From assembly GCA_020152595.1 (NCBI GenBank), contig JAIGNY010003274.1, positions 334,501 to 398,500 of the forward strand: a stretch of DNA of 64,000 bases. Direction: 5' to 3'. The notes beneath the pieces were generated by a model, which saw only the letters and a program-made list of their open reading frames with translations, made no database searches and was not told where the DNA came from. Position numbers and translations under genes: made by a program. Each line of letters begins with the position of its first letter. Within the stretch, counting starts at the first letter, position 1. Below are positions 42,101 to 57,100 of this stretch, piece after piece. The stretch comes from Chiridota heheva (Eukaryota; Echinodermata; Holothuroidea; Apodida; Chiridotidae).

Positions 42101-45100
42101 GTGGACTGAAGCAAGTAGAGTAAAGTGTCTTGCTTAAGGACACAATGCAGTGGTTAAGTAGTGGTTAAGCAGTGGTTAAGCAGTTTATCTTACATGAGAG
42201 AGGACTTCACAAGAAACAAAAGGGTGCAGAAAGCATTAAAATATCTTATTCCTTTGAGGAGATATTCAAGTTTAAAGCTCATCTTATTTATGTAAAAATG
42301 ACTGGTGTAGTAAGTCTACTATGGAAGATTTGTGTTCTCATCATCCTAACATTCTTAAAACTTATTAATACATTTTAATGATTTTTTTTTCTTCAACTTT
42401 TGTACGATTAGTTTTCCTTCACAACAAAACTTGCAAACTTTCTTCAGGTGGTGAATTATAATTACCCTTACAAGATTCTGTTTTACTACTTTTTGACATA
42501 TCTTATTGGTTTTTAAGCCACAAAATGTGATAGAATACATCAAGACTTGGAGGAATCTGAGGCTTTGATGTCACAACTAGTCTGATTTCAGTCGTTGAGG
42601 TGGGACGTGGGGTTATCCCACTTAAGGTTTAATAAAGGATAGACTTTGAGTCTAAGAAGATGGCAAAGTGGCAATATAGTTGAGGGAGAGTGGGATTGCC
42701 TCGGCCGAGAAGATGGACGAGTAGTCGGGAAGTCTGCTACTGAGGGTGATGTCTTGGATAGCGGCAGCAGCAGCTGTCTTGTTGCCTTGCTTGGGGCCAT
42801 CAGTATAGATGGAGGTGTAATTAGAGAACTTTAAACTTGAATATCTCCCCAAACTTGAATATCTCCCTAGCGGAATATTTTTTTAAATGCTTAAGGAGGG
42901 TGGGGAGAAGGGAGGGGGAAGGGGGAAGGGGGTGCTAATCCCGTGTTTCTGTGGTGCAAATCTCTGTTTGACAAATCATTCCTCTGGCTGCCTGGGACAA
43001 ACATTATGTGGACATTCCCTATACACTGACAGGCGAAGAGGGTTGCTAATTTTGGAGAAGAAAAAAATCCCCAAACAACCACAAACTAACTTACTCTCCC
43101 GTACTTAAATCTAAAACCACAAAAATGTATTTTGTCAGGTGACGTTTTTAAACTCACTTATCAAGTTTACCACACAGAGGTCAGAGAGTGGCAATAAAGT
43201 TACATGCTATGTACAGGGGTGAAGCCAGCCTTTCTGATTGTAAGAGGGGGGAGCAGGGTACAATACATTTATACCTTTCAGTATATTTTCTGGACCTTTT
43301 TACCATTATTTTATATATTTTTGGGGGTCTTACTGTCGACCCCCCCTCCTATCCTAGCTACATCCTTGGTGTTGGAGCAAGAAGCCTGTGAAAAATTATT
43401 TATAGCATTAAAGGTTTGGTGACCACTGCTACGAGCTCAGGTTGCTATCAGCCCGTGTCCACTTAATGACATATCATGTCCATGCTACCATGTCATTTTA
43501 CTTGACCTACAACTTGAGTTTTCAGCAAAATTTGCATCAATTGCATGTACCACAAAAATTCTACGGGCAACCCTAATTTTACTTCATTTGAACCTTATTT
43601 CTTGTCTCAATAGCCATTTTGAATTTTTGTATATTGACTTTACCTGGTAAGACCCACTCCACTTCAAGACACTGGGTGAAGTTTCTCACCCTCCGTTTCA
43701 CGATGGACACGGGTAAAAGTTGTCCCTCTTCCTGGCTCTTGCAAGTCGGCGACCATCTTGTCGTCAAGTCGTAAAATATTGTTAGAGGGAGGATTTTTTC
43801 ACGACTGTACTCCACCGGCCACTCGAGCTTTTGAGCAAAAATGACTGAAAAAAGAAAGTAAATATTCGAAAATAAAGGGTTAGTTCAAGGTTTAAGCATG
43901 TCCATCTTATATAAAAGAGGACTTTAAAAGAAACAAAATGGTGAAGAAAGCATTGCAAAAATCTTATTCCGTTAAAGAGATATCTAAGTTTAAAGCTCTG
44001 TCTTATCTGTGGAGAAATGACTGGTGTAGTAAGTCTACTGTGGAAAGTTGATGTCTTTATCCTCACATTCTTAACAATTGTTAATGTGTTTTAATGAAAG
44101 TTTACTTAATTTTTTCACTATTTTATTTATTTTTCCTCAAACTTTCTCCAGTTGGTATATAATAAATACCCTCTCTAGATTATATTTTATCTATTTCCTG
44201 ACATATATAATGCTTTTTAAGCCACAAATTGCAGAACAAAATAGAATACAGAAAGACTGAGGAATATGAAACTGTGACATCACAACTAGTCTGATTTTAG
44301 TCGATTCTACACAAATGAAACCAAACTAAAAAATATCCCTAAAACAAGATTTTTAAATGCTTTCTTCACCATTTTGTTTCTTTTGAAGTCCTCTTTTATA
44401 TAAAATAAGACTTGCTAGACCACTGAACTAAGCCTTTAATAAAGGTATGTGGATGTGTTGAGGCAAAATAAGCTAAATTGCTTTACAATCTATTACAAAC
44501 CATCATAGTAGCAATGCATTTCATCAAAATCAGTTAAACATTGACCATTTTAAGTGTTCTTTTATCTCAGGCATCAATTTGCATATTGTCATGTATTACA
44601 GGGTGACCTTGGTAATACAGGGTGACCTTGGTATTACAGGGTGACCTTGGTATTAAGCAGTGACCTTGGTATTACAGGGTGACCTTGATATTACCGGGTG
44701 ACCTTGGTATTACATGGTGGCCTTGGTGTTAAGCAGTGACCTTGGTATTACAGGGTGACCTTGGTATTACAGGGTGACCTTGGTATTACAGGGCAACCTT
44801 GGTATTATGGAGTGACCTTGATATTACAGGGTGACCTTGGTAGTACGGGGTGACCTTGGTATTACAGGGTGGCCTTGGTATTACAGGGCCGGCCGACCTT
44901 GGTAATACAGAGTAACCTTGGTATTACGGAGTGACCTTGGTTACATGGTGACTTTAGTGTTACGGGTGACCTTGGTATTATGGAGTGACCTTGGTATTAC
45001 AGGGTAACCTATGTATTACGGGGGACCTTGGTATTACGGGGTGACCTTGGTATTACTGGGTGACCTTGATATTATGGGGTGACCTTGGTAATACAGGGTG

Positions 45101-48100
45101 ACTGTGGTATTACGAGGGACCTTATATTACAGGGTGACCTTGGTATTAGGAGGTGACCTTGGTATTAGGGGTGACTTTGGTATTACGGGGTGACCTTGGT
45201 ATCACAGAATGACCTCGGTATTACAGGGTGACCTTGGCATTACGGGGGGACCTTGGTATTACAGGGTGACCTTAGTACTACAGGGTGACCTTGGTATTAC
45301 AGGGTGACCTTGGTTTTACAGGGTGACCTTCGTTTGTTTGTTTGTTTGATGAGGTCTTAACGGCACCACGACATTGAGGGTCGAATTGTAGGGAGGGGGT
45401 GGAAGAGGAGAATTAAATATGGTTGTAGAGGGAAGCATGATGAAGGAAGGAGATAATTCTATTTGGAGGATTTTTTTGAAAGAACTCAGCAATTGAGTTG
45501 TGGGGAGCGAGGGAAGCTCTGGGAAGGTTGTACAGGGGGCAAGCAAGGAGAACGTGATGGATAGTGAGGATGCAGTGGCAATTGTTACAGAGGGGTTGGG
45601 GGGAACCAATAAGGAGGTGGGAGTGAGTGAGGTGGGTGTGACCAATTCTAAGACGGGTAATATGAACATTGTCGATACGAGAGAGGTTGTTGATGGTGGA
45701 TTTGATCGGGATTATGGGCTGGATGACATAGAGTTTGTTATCAATTTGGGAGTTCCATGAGGTTTGCCAGCAGTCACGAACAAGGGAAGCGATAAGCGGT
45801 TTGATGTCAGAGAGGGTTTTGGGAAAAGGGGTAGAGAGGAGGTTGAGGGCAAGCTTAGCGGCTGCATCAGCCCTGTCATTGCCAGGGATGCTTACATGGC
45901 TGGGTATCCAGAAGAAAAGAACCCTTTTTCTGCAGAGGGTGGGAGAAAAGAGTTTCCGGAGGAGGAGGTGGCAAGTGAGGTTATCCCATTTAAGATTGAG
46001 TAATAAAGTAAGAACAGCCTTTGAGTCGGAGAAAATGGCAAAGTGGCTGAGAGGAGAGTACTCAATAAAGTTGAGGGCAAGGAGAATGGCCTTAGCCTCG
46101 GCAGAAAAGATGGATGAGTAGTCAGGAAGTCTGCTACTGAGGGTGATGTCTTGGATGATGGCAGCAGCAGCTGTCTTGTTGCCTTCCTTGGAGCCATCAG
46201 TATAGATGGAGGTGTAATTTGAGAGTTGGTCTTTGATTTGGTTGTGGAGATTGATGAAGAGGTTAGGGTGGGTTTAAGTTTTGTTATTAGTGGAGAGGCC
46301 CAGGTGGCCAGAGGGGAGGGGGTGGCCCAAGGAGGAAAAGTGGGCCAGGAGTAGGTGCCGAGAGTGGCGGGGTTGATGCCGAGATGGAAGAGGTCTGATT
46401 TAATGCGTAAGCTGAAGGGAGGAGATAGGGTTTTAGTCCTATCAAAAAGGAGGAGAAATTGGGGTACCTAATGAGGTTGTAAACAGAATTCTGGGTGTTG
46501 GTGAGGACTCTAAAAGCATAGGAGATGCTAAGCTTTCTACATCTAAGTAGAAAGGGGAGTTAATTGGCTTCAACATGAAGGCTGGTGATTGGGGAAGTCC
46601 TGTAGGCTCCTAGACAAAGCCTGAGGGCTTCATTTTGGATGGTGTTGATGTGGTTGAGGTATGAATTGTGAGCGACACAGTAGACAATATTGCCATAGTC
46701 AAGCTTGGCACGAATGGTAAGCCTGAAAATTTTGAGGAGAGCATAGCGGTCCGCTCCCCAGGTGGTGTTGGAGAGGAGTCGGAGGATGTTGAGGGAGCTG
46801 TTGCATTTTAGTTTCAGGTTGGTGATGTGTTGCTTGTAGGTGAGCTTGGGGTCTAGAGTTAGACCCAGGAACTTTGTGTGTTCAACTTTAGGGATGCGAT
46901 TCCCATTGAGCACAAAGTTCGGGTTGGGGTGGAGGTTGTTGAAATGACAAAAGTGCATGCAGACTGTCTTGTCTTTGGAGATTTGTTTGTTTGTTTGTTT
47001 GTTTGTTTGATGAGGTCTTAACGGCACCACGACAACGAAGGTCAAATTGTGCCTGAGAGGTCAGATCATTTTAGAGGTAGTAAGGAAAGAGACCAGGGGA
47101 AGAATGAGAGAAATTCAAGAACAAAAGCCAGAAAGCTGTGATCGAGAGAGGAGGTGCATGGGTAAAACAAAACAAAGTAGAGAGGGGGTGGAAGAGGAGA
47201 ATTAAATATGGTTGTAGAGGGATGCATGCTGAAGGAAGGAGACTATTTTATCTGGAGGATTTTTTTGGAAGAACTCAGCAATTGAGTTGTGGGGAGCGAG
47301 GGAAGCTCTGGGAAGGTTGTACAGGGGCAAGCAAGGAGAACGTGTTGATTGTGAGGATGCAGTGGCAATTGTTACAGAGGGGTTGGGGGAACCAATAAGG
47401 AGGTGGGAGTGAGTGAGGTGGGTGTGACCAATTCTAAGATGGGTAATATGAATGCTGTCGATACGAGAAAGGTTGTTGATGGTGGATTTGATCGGGATTG
47501 TGGGCTGGATAACATGGAGTTTGTTATCAATTTGGAAGTTCCATAAGGTTTGCCAGCGGTCACGAACAAGAGAAGCGATAAGCGGTTTGATGTCAGAGAG
47601 GGTTTTAGGAAAAGGGGAAGGGAGGAGGTTAAGGGCAAGCTTAGCGGCTGTATCAGCCCTGTCATTGCCAGGGATGCCAACATGGCTGGGTATCCAGAAG
47701 AAAAGAACACTTTTCCTGCAGAGGGTGGGAGAAAAGAGTTTCCGGAGGAGGAGGTGGCAGGTGAGGTTATCCCATTTAAGATTGAGTAATGAAGTAAGAA
47801 CAGCCTTTGAGTCAGAGAAAATGGCAAAGTGACTAAGAGGAGAGTACTCAATAAAGTTGAGGGCGAGGAGAATGGCCTTAGCCTCGGCTGAAAAGATGGA
47901 TGAGTGGTCAGGAAGTCTGCTACTGAGGGTGATGTCTTGGATGATGGCAGCAGCAGCTGTCTTGTTGCCTTCCTTGGAGCCATCAGTATAGATGGAGGTG
48001 TAATTTGAGAGTTGGTCTTTGATTTGGTTGTGGAGATTGATGAAGAGATTAGGGTGAGCTTGAGTTTTGAGATTTAAAACCGTTATTGTTGCTCCAGACT

Positions 48101-51100
48101 TGCAGCTGGTTGAGGCTGATTTGGAGCCTATTTTTAACAATAGAAAAGCTAGGGGAGAAGTAGAAGATGGTGAAATCATCCACGTAGAGGGTACGTTTGA
48201 TGCTGGGGCCAAGGTTATTCCCGATGTCATTAATGCTCAGGTTGAAGAGAGTGGGGGAGAGGATGCTGCCTTGGGGGACACCCTCTTCTTGGGGGTACGG
48301 CTTGGAAAGGGTGTGGCCAATACGAACTTGGAACTGCCTGGGTGAGAGGAAGTTTTGAATAAAGATGGGGAGGTGGCTTCTGAGGCCAATGGTGTGAAGT
48401 TTTCGGGTAATGCCGTATTTCCAAGTAGTGTCGAAAGCTTTCTCGAGGTCAAAAAATATGGCAATGAGGTGTTCCTTTTTTGCAAAGGATTCCCGGATAG
48501 CGGTGTCGAGCGTAATTAACTGGTCTAGGGTATTGCGACGTTTTCGGAAGCTGCTTTGGTGAGGAGAGAGGATTCTGTTGGTCTCGAGGAACCAGTTTAG
48601 TCTCTGATTAATGATCTTTTCCATAATTTTACAGAGACAGCAAGTAAGGGCGATGGGTCGGTAGCTGGAGGGGTCGGTACCGTCCTTCCCCGGTTTAAGG
48701 ACGGGGATGACAATAGCTGTCCTCCAAATAAGGGGAAAGGAGTGTGAGGACCAAATGTGGTTAAAGATGGTGAGTAGGGTGGTGGTGGCCTTGATGGGGA
48801 CCTTGGTATTTACAGGGTGACCTTGGTATTTACAGGGTGACCTTGGTATTACAGGGTGACCTTACAGAGTAACATTCGTATTTTTGTGAGTAAATTCCTA
48901 ATTTTTTGAATGTATATCTACAACTTTGAAGTGGTGCAGTAAATTCTTATATTGTTGTTAGTCTTTGACATGCCCCAAATCAAATTCTAGCAAGAATAGA
49001 CTTTCCTATCATTTTCAGTGGCCAAGAATGATAAAATAAATTTTGAAATATTATGATCTATCTGCCCAGTCAAAAAATGTTCATGAATTAAAACTGATTA
49101 AACCTTAAGACCGTTACAAACCGAACGCGGCGCGGTGAGCTATTTTGTATACAAAATTGAATAAAACAAAGAAAAAGAAACATTTTGACCTCTTGTTTTC
49201 ATAAAAGCATTGTCATTGCATGGCTATTCAGATGATAACTGAAAATTGATTGAAAGGGCCTTTCTTTACACATTAAAGTAAAATTCACATCGCGACAGAA
49301 AATCGCATCCCACTAAAGCGAATTTTTCCACAGTTTGAACAAAAAAGCATTTCTAACAAAATGCTCGCAGCATCGTGTTCAGTGTCACTGCCTTAACCAA
49401 GCGGCAATATTATCGCTGTTTTGGGTGCCCCGTCTTTGACTCCACCTCCCAGACGCATTTTCAAATAAGTGCTGGTAGAGTAACGGTTAAGCAAGCTGGG
49501 ACAAGTGTGTCAACTCCAAAATATATGCAGCATGATCCCGGTGGGCGGTCCTCCGGGTCACTGAAGCAGAACGAGCCCGACTTTGCTGCTCGGAAGACAG
49601 AGGACCCTTCAATAATCAGCCTGTGCTTAACCAAGTGGCAATATTATCGCTGTTTTGGGTGCCCCGGCTTTGACCCCGCCTCCCAGGCGCATTTAAAAAA
49701 AAGTGCTGATAGAGTAGCGCTTAAGCAAACCGGGACAAGTGTGCCAACTTAAAAATATATGCAGCATGATCCCGACGGGCAGCCCACTGGGTCAGTAAAG
49801 CAGAACGAGCCCAACTTTGCTACTCGGAAGACAGAGGACCCTTCAATAATCAGCTCTTGATTAACCCTTACTCTACCACGTGGTGATATTATCGCCATTT
49901 TGGGTGCACCATCTTTGACTCCGCCCTCCAGGCACATTTTCAAAAAAGTGCTGGCAGAGTAACTAAAAGTGCTATTTTAAGGTTTTAAAACTGATCTGCT
50001 CAGATTTTAATCATCTTTCAACCAAGGTAGAAATCTTCAAAACAGTTAAACAAAGAAGTAACATTTGCAGAGCTGGAAAAACCCTATTGTTCTGGTAGTT
50101 ATACCCATGGGAAAATTGGGAATTCACGAGAAAAACATTCTTTTTCATTAAAATAATAATAATGATAATAACAATAACAATATATATTTGTTCTTTTATA
50201 GATTTCTTGAGTAAACAACATGTTTATGTTGTAAATATGTGCCCATTACCTCACATTGAATCCATTCTCTGACCATTCCCTTTGTTCTACCAGATTCATC
50301 TGGTTCTATAGTCCGACCAAAAATGTAATGTTTTGACGCATTTAAATACGTCAGGATGTCTGCAGTTCTTGTACAACTTGCACACACATACTTCCGCATC
50401 AATTACAGTTGGGTTCATTGTTTCAGTTCACTGGCCAAAAAAATATTCTTTATTTTGACCGTTTTTTTCACCTCTTTCTATAATGATAGTGCCCAACAAA
50501 TATTATAAATAGGACTTGAAATGGATTTGTTTGTATATTTTTAATATTTTTAATTCCTCCTGATTCCTACTTTGAAAAAATAATCATGCAGTATTAACTT
50601 TTACATTTTCAATCAAAATCATTATATTGATTTACGAATGTTTGTAATTATTCTAAAATTTGCAAGTTAGTGGATCAAAGATGGCGGATTTTTAACATGT
50701 ACTCAGCAATACTAGACCTGCCATGTCCGGAGGACCATGACAGAAAAGAACAAAATACATTGTTATACAGAGAGAGCGAGAAAGAAAAAAAAAAGATTTC
50801 TGTGAATTCCCGTTTTCCTGACTATAACCGCCGAAACCATATACTTTTTCCACCTCTCATGAGGAAATAAGCATCTTTAGGAGGAAGAGTCCATCAATCA
50901 TTCATGAGTTTTGCACAAAGTCCACCCTAGCATATAATATATATTTAAATTTAGGCTCAGTTAAGGACAAATCTGACTTGCTTTAAGTTTTCAATTTTGT
51001 TGTTCTTTGTTTTCTTTATATTTCATGCTTATCTTGTTTACACATTTGTATTTATTTTCTTTATATGCATATTTGTAAGGCGCATTAGGTAATGTGCCAT

Positions 51101-54100
51101 TAAGTGTAATAAACTTAAACTTCACTGAACAGCAATTATGTGGCTTGAGCCAAAGATAAATGACCTATTGTGTACAGTGTAAGAGTAGCTGGTTGCTAAC
51201 AAGTAAACTGTGAATAGACTATGAAGATGTTATCAGTTAAGAAGGTATAGATTACCCCTGTGTTGTGTATGGTGTAACAATAGCTGGATGCTAGTCAATG
51301 AATAGTGAAGAGTCTCTCGGGTTCAATGGTGTGAATTACCCCTGATTTTGAGAAAATCGGGGGTGTCGGGTTGGAGGGGTCTAAGGGCCAAAAATTCTTG
51401 ATGTGCCTTCGTCCGACTTCCTTGGTGAAGGTTATGATGCATTCTTACCTCAAACTGCAGTACTTTTGGTCTCTTGTACCCTGGCGGGGTCCACGGGCAC
51501 TTATCCTTTGGTTGCATATATTCCTGGATGATATCAGGCCTAGGAAACCCTTTCACTGTCAATGCTTTTCTGTTCAAACCAAAAAAATAGAATGAATATG
51601 ATGGAGTGAATGAATGAGTGACACAAGTTCTTAGTCAAGCAAGACCATCTTATATAAAAGATGACATCAAAAGAAAGAAAATGGTGAAGAAAGCGTTCAA
51701 AAATCTTATTCTGTTAAAGAGAAGATTAGAAATGACTGAAATCATTAAATGATTATTTCAGTAATCAAGCAGTTTATCTTATATGAAAGAGGACTTCAAA
51801 AGAAACAAAATGGTGAGAAAGCGTTCAAAAATCTTATTCCGTTAAAGAGACATCTAGAAACGACTGAAATTATAAAAAGGATTATTTTATTGGTCAAGCA
51901 TGTCCATCTTATATGAAAGAAGACTTAAAAAGAAATGAAATGGTGAAGAAAGCGTTAAAAATCCTATTCCATTAATGAGATATCTAAGTTTAAAGGATTA
52001 ATTCAGTGGTCAAGCATGTCCATCTTATATGAAAGACGACTTCAACAAAAAAAAAATGCTAAAGAAAGCGTTCAAAAATCTTATTCCGTTAATGAGATAT
52101 CTTAGTTTAAAGGATTAATTTAGTGGTCAAGCATGTCCATCTTATATGAAAGAGGATTTCAAAAGATACAAAATGGTGAAGTTCACAAATCTAATTCCGT
52201 TAAGACATTTAGAAACGACTGAAATCATTCAAGGATTAGCTCAGAGGTCAAGTAAGTACGTATTTACGTCTGCGTATTATAATCATAGGTTTTGCACATG
52301 AGACAACTCGACGCGACGACGACGAGTGGATACACAATTACAATGATGGGGTCGTCGCCTGCTTATTCGGTTATGATAGTAACAATGCTATCATGAAACG
52401 CTTAATACGACCCGGACGAAAACACAGGTACGATGTACGGACAGACATAACATCGACAACCAAGTAAATGTCCACGGCCTTTGATAACCAGTTGTGGTGC
52501 ACTGGCGTGTCTACCCAACCCAGGCTCGAACCCAGGGCCTCGTGGTCTGTAGACATGTATGATAACCGCTACACCACAGTTAGTAGACAATGAGACAACT
52601 CATAATGAGGGCCTCTTTAATGTTTGGCTGATATTGGCTGAGTTTTGTGATAATACATTGGTCAACTACTGATGTTAGTCTGCATTGTCTGATAACAGAA
52701 TTTCAAATCCATTGATTGAAGGATTAGCTCAGTGGTTAAGCAGGTTTATCGCATATGAAAGAGGACTTCAAACAAAAAAAACAAAAAAAATGTTGAGGAA
52801 AGCATTCCAAAATCTTATTCTGTTAAGGAGATATTTAAGTTTAAAGTTTGCTATCATTTGTGTAAAAAAGACTGAAATCAGACTACAGTAGTTGAATTAT
52901 GAAGTCCTTATGTATTATATCATAATTGTTTCTGTAATTTTGAGGCTTCAAAATCATGGAATATGTCAGACAGTACCTAATTTTACCCCTTTTTTTACAC
53001 CCCTGCACTTGCTCTTTCGATCCCAGCTTCCTGACTATTAGCCCTGTACTTCTCTCAGACACCTCTCTATTTTCTTCCTACCTCTGGATTGATCTAACCT
53101 CTCAGGCACAATTTGACCCTTGCTGCCGTGGTGCTGTTAGGCCCTCAACTAACAAACAAACAAAGTTTGGTATCATTTGTGTAGAAAAGACTGAAATCAG
53201 ACCAATTATAAAGTCCTTCGGTATTCTATCATATTTTTTCCTGTAATTTTGTAGCTTCAAAACCATTGGATATGTCAAGAATGTAGTAAAACAGAATCTA
53301 GTAAGGGTAATTGTGATTTACCACCTCAAGATAGTTCAGAAAATAATAAAATAGTATAAAATAAAATAATATCAATTTCCTTTCAAATACATTAAAGGAG
53401 ACATAAAGTCTGACATAATCCTTATTTCATATGATAGAATTAAAAATATTAATTTTTCCTGACCAAGTTTCATACCCTTAAGCAATCTAACACAAATTTT
53501 AGAATTATTACAAACTTTAATTCTACTAATAATAGTACTATGGGAGCCGCCATTTTGATTTCAAAACATGCAGATGATAATTTCATTAGCCCAGTAGGAT
53601 GTTGGAATGCTTTTTATTTCTTTATAATCTACCTCAAAATTTCTAGGTTATGAAGCAAAAAAAATATATATTAATTCTGATGTACGGGTCAGGGAATTTG
53701 TTGTGTACACATTTAATTAACAAAACATGCTGTTCAAACTTTGTGTCACATCATTTTGGAATAAAAACATTAATCACATTTATAAAAAAATACATTAAAT
53801 TACCTAGGTCCCTATTGGGGGAAATATGTCATCATGCACAATATTTCAATACAGAATTGAACAAAATGGCAGCCTTCATATGTCAACTTCAAAAATGAAT
53901 AACTTAAGATAGAAATAGGATTTTGACTTGCTGTTTTTGGTAGAGGGTTAAGATTTGTATCCTCTATCATATGAAATAATGATTGTATCAGACTTTGTCT
54001 CCTTCAAAGATGGATAACTTGAGATAGGAATAAGATTATGATTTGCTGTTTTTGGTAGAGGCTTAAGATTTGTATCCTCTATCATATGAAATAATGATTG

Positions 54101-57100
54101 TATCAGACTTTGTCTCCTTCAAAGATGGATAACTTGAGATAGATATAAGATTTTGACTTGCTGTTTTTGGTAGAGGCTTAAGATTTTAATCCTCTATCAT
54201 ATGAAATAATAATTGTATCAGACTTTGTCTCCTTCAAAGATGGATAACTTGAGATAGGAATAAGATTTTGACTTGCTGTTTTTGGTAGAGGGTTAAGATT
54301 TGTATCCTCTATTATATGAAATAATGATTGTATTAGACTTTATGTCTCCTTTAACAATTGTTACAAGGGTGTCAACCTTCCATAGTAGATTTACTACACC
54401 AGTCATTTCTACATAGATAAGCCAGAAATTTAAACTACAATATCTCCTTAACGGAATAAGATACTGAAGTATTTTCTTCATCAGTTTGTTTCTTTTCTGT
54501 CATGGCCCTCTTGATGCAACAGGACTAGTATCATAATGCCCCATGCTCAAAATCCGCCATCTTTGATACCCTATACTTCAAAAGTTAAAAATAATTACAA
54601 ACATTTGTAAATCAAACTAATGATTTTTATATATTTTGAAAATAGTAAAACTTAATATTTTGGGATTATTTTTACAAAGTAGGTATCGCGAGGTGGTAAA
54701 AAAAAAAAAAAAAACCTTAAAACAAATCTGTCCAAAGTCCTATTTACAATTTTTGTTGGGCGCTACCATTATAGAGAGAGGTAAGCAAAATGTGGCAGAA
54801 TAAAGATTATTTCTAGCCAGTGAACAGACACAAAGGACTCTATTGTAGATGCTGCGCAAGTAGGCTTTTTTGCACTGTATAAGATTCGCCAACATCCTGG
54901 ACTGACGTGCTTGAATGCGTACAAACATAAAAGATGAGAGATGAACAGGCTGGGAGAAAATGGGTGTTGATGCACCCGAGTCTTGATGGACTGGGCCTCT
55001 ATCCTGTGATTAGAATAACCCGACTTCCCGAGTGCGAAGTCCTTTACCCGTGCATTCAAAACACCCCGCCTCAACATTAATCTTTAATCAAAGGCACCTG
55101 TAATTTCTGAGTTCCTATGACAAATTGTAAATGCTTTTAAATGCAAAAAGCTATATTTAAATATTTTAGGAAAAAGTGGGCCCTCACATTTCTGCTTCTA
55201 TAAGGATGTTTCAGCTGACTTCATGAGGTCACATGACTTTGCTTATATCGCCATTTTGGAGGGAAGACTGCCGTCTGCTGTACACTTACATACAGTACGT
55301 TTGCATGTTGTTATATAAAATTAGTTTTGTAAGCACTATGCTGGAATCTTGCTGTGCTGTTGGTTGCACTAACTAATAGACGTGTTTAGAATCCACTGAT
55401 TAAGATTACTTGAAGTATTTGGAGGGTATTTCTTTAAAATAACATTTTATATTAAAAAATTAATTCATCTGGCCAGTTCATTTTAACCAGCGCGTATTTA
55501 AATGCCCAGCACGTGTTTTACATGCCCAGCGCGTTTTCATCACCAGCACGTGCTAGCACGTGTTTTAGATCGAGTCTGTTTGTTTTACGTGTGATGTGAC
55601 TGAGCTGTGTAAAGATCAGACACGTGAAATACTGAACGCGCAATGCTCAGCCCTGCAAAATGGCTCCCAGTTGAGTTAGAGTCATGTGATGAAATCACTC
55701 TATAACTCATCCTGTCCAGAGAAAAACAATTCAAAACTAGAATTCTAGCACTCTGTCAGTGAATGCAACCTCTCATCGCAATTCCAGCATGTCTATTTTT
55801 GTTTTCATTCCCCACCCCAATGCAATCAATCTCAGAAATCCTAGGCCCCTCAAGTTTTATCCCCAAAGAATCAGTTTTTCACATTTGTATATTTTCATTC
55901 TAAGCACTTTAGGATTATCTACCTTTCTGACTGTTTTTCAGGCTAAGCATTCTTTGTTTGAGTTCCTACAGGCTAGATTCAGATTCAATCAGTTTCCTTT
56001 CATGCCACAATTGTTTGGATTACCTTTCAGGGTATGCGTTAAGAATTTTTATCCCTTGGGCCCCTCCAACCCAACACCCTCAATTTTCTCAAAATAATTG
56101 GTAATCCACACCTTCCAACCTGAGAGCCTCTTCACACTTCATTTGCTAGCAACCAGCCATTGTAACACTATACACAAATTCAGCCCCATTCTGCTGGGGC
56201 TGAAACCACAAACCTTCTTTGCAGTGAAATGGAACAGATTAGTCCTTGGCTGACCCTAAAAATAAATATGCATTATATACCTGGAGGAAATTGTCCAATG
56301 CCCATGAATGATTGATGGACCATTCCTCCTAAGGGGGTTATTTCATCATGGAATCCATTGTTCAGCACATTCCATTGGAAAGCAAGTTGAACTAAACCTT
56401 AACAGACCTCACCCTTAAACCATCTCACCCCTCCCTTGACAGACCTCACCCTTAAACCATCCCACCCCTCCATGTTTGCCTTTCCTCTTTTCAAATGACT
56501 TAAATTTTAATCGCTCTTTCTTTAAGCAGTAACACAACCACACACCAACTTTGATCTGAATCCAAGCGACATGTATTGAGATATGTTGATGGCAGACACT
56601 TCACCATCAAACATCCCCACCCCTCCACTTAGCCCTCCCCCTTCCTTTTTAATATGTCTTAAATTGTAATCCCTTCTGCTTTAACAGTGACAAAACCAAA
56701 CACCAAATTTAATCCAAATCCCAAATCCTCAGTTCTCGAGAAATATGTTGATGACATACAAACAGACAAACATAGTTGAAATCATAAAAGGCTGTTACAC
56801 ACCAAACGCGATGCAGAGAGCGAATTATTATAAACAAAATTGACTAAAGCAAAGAGAAAGAAACATTTTGACTTCTTGTTTTCCGAGATGGATCGTCATC
56901 GTATGGCTTTTCAGATAATAACTGAAAATTTATTGAAGGGGCGTTTCTGCGCCCATTAAAGAAAATTCACATCGCAACAAAAAATCGCGCTCCACTAAAG
57001 TGAATTTATCTATTTTAAATAAAACAGCATTTCCAGCAAATTTTCCCGCATCAACAGAAAGAATGAATTGTAAACTTCATCCTGTGTGAGCAAAAAGTCA

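Noticed and set aside
45500-48345. + strand ORFs in the retrotransposon block
   Set aside because: Antisense shadows of the RT and RNase H frames on the - strand.
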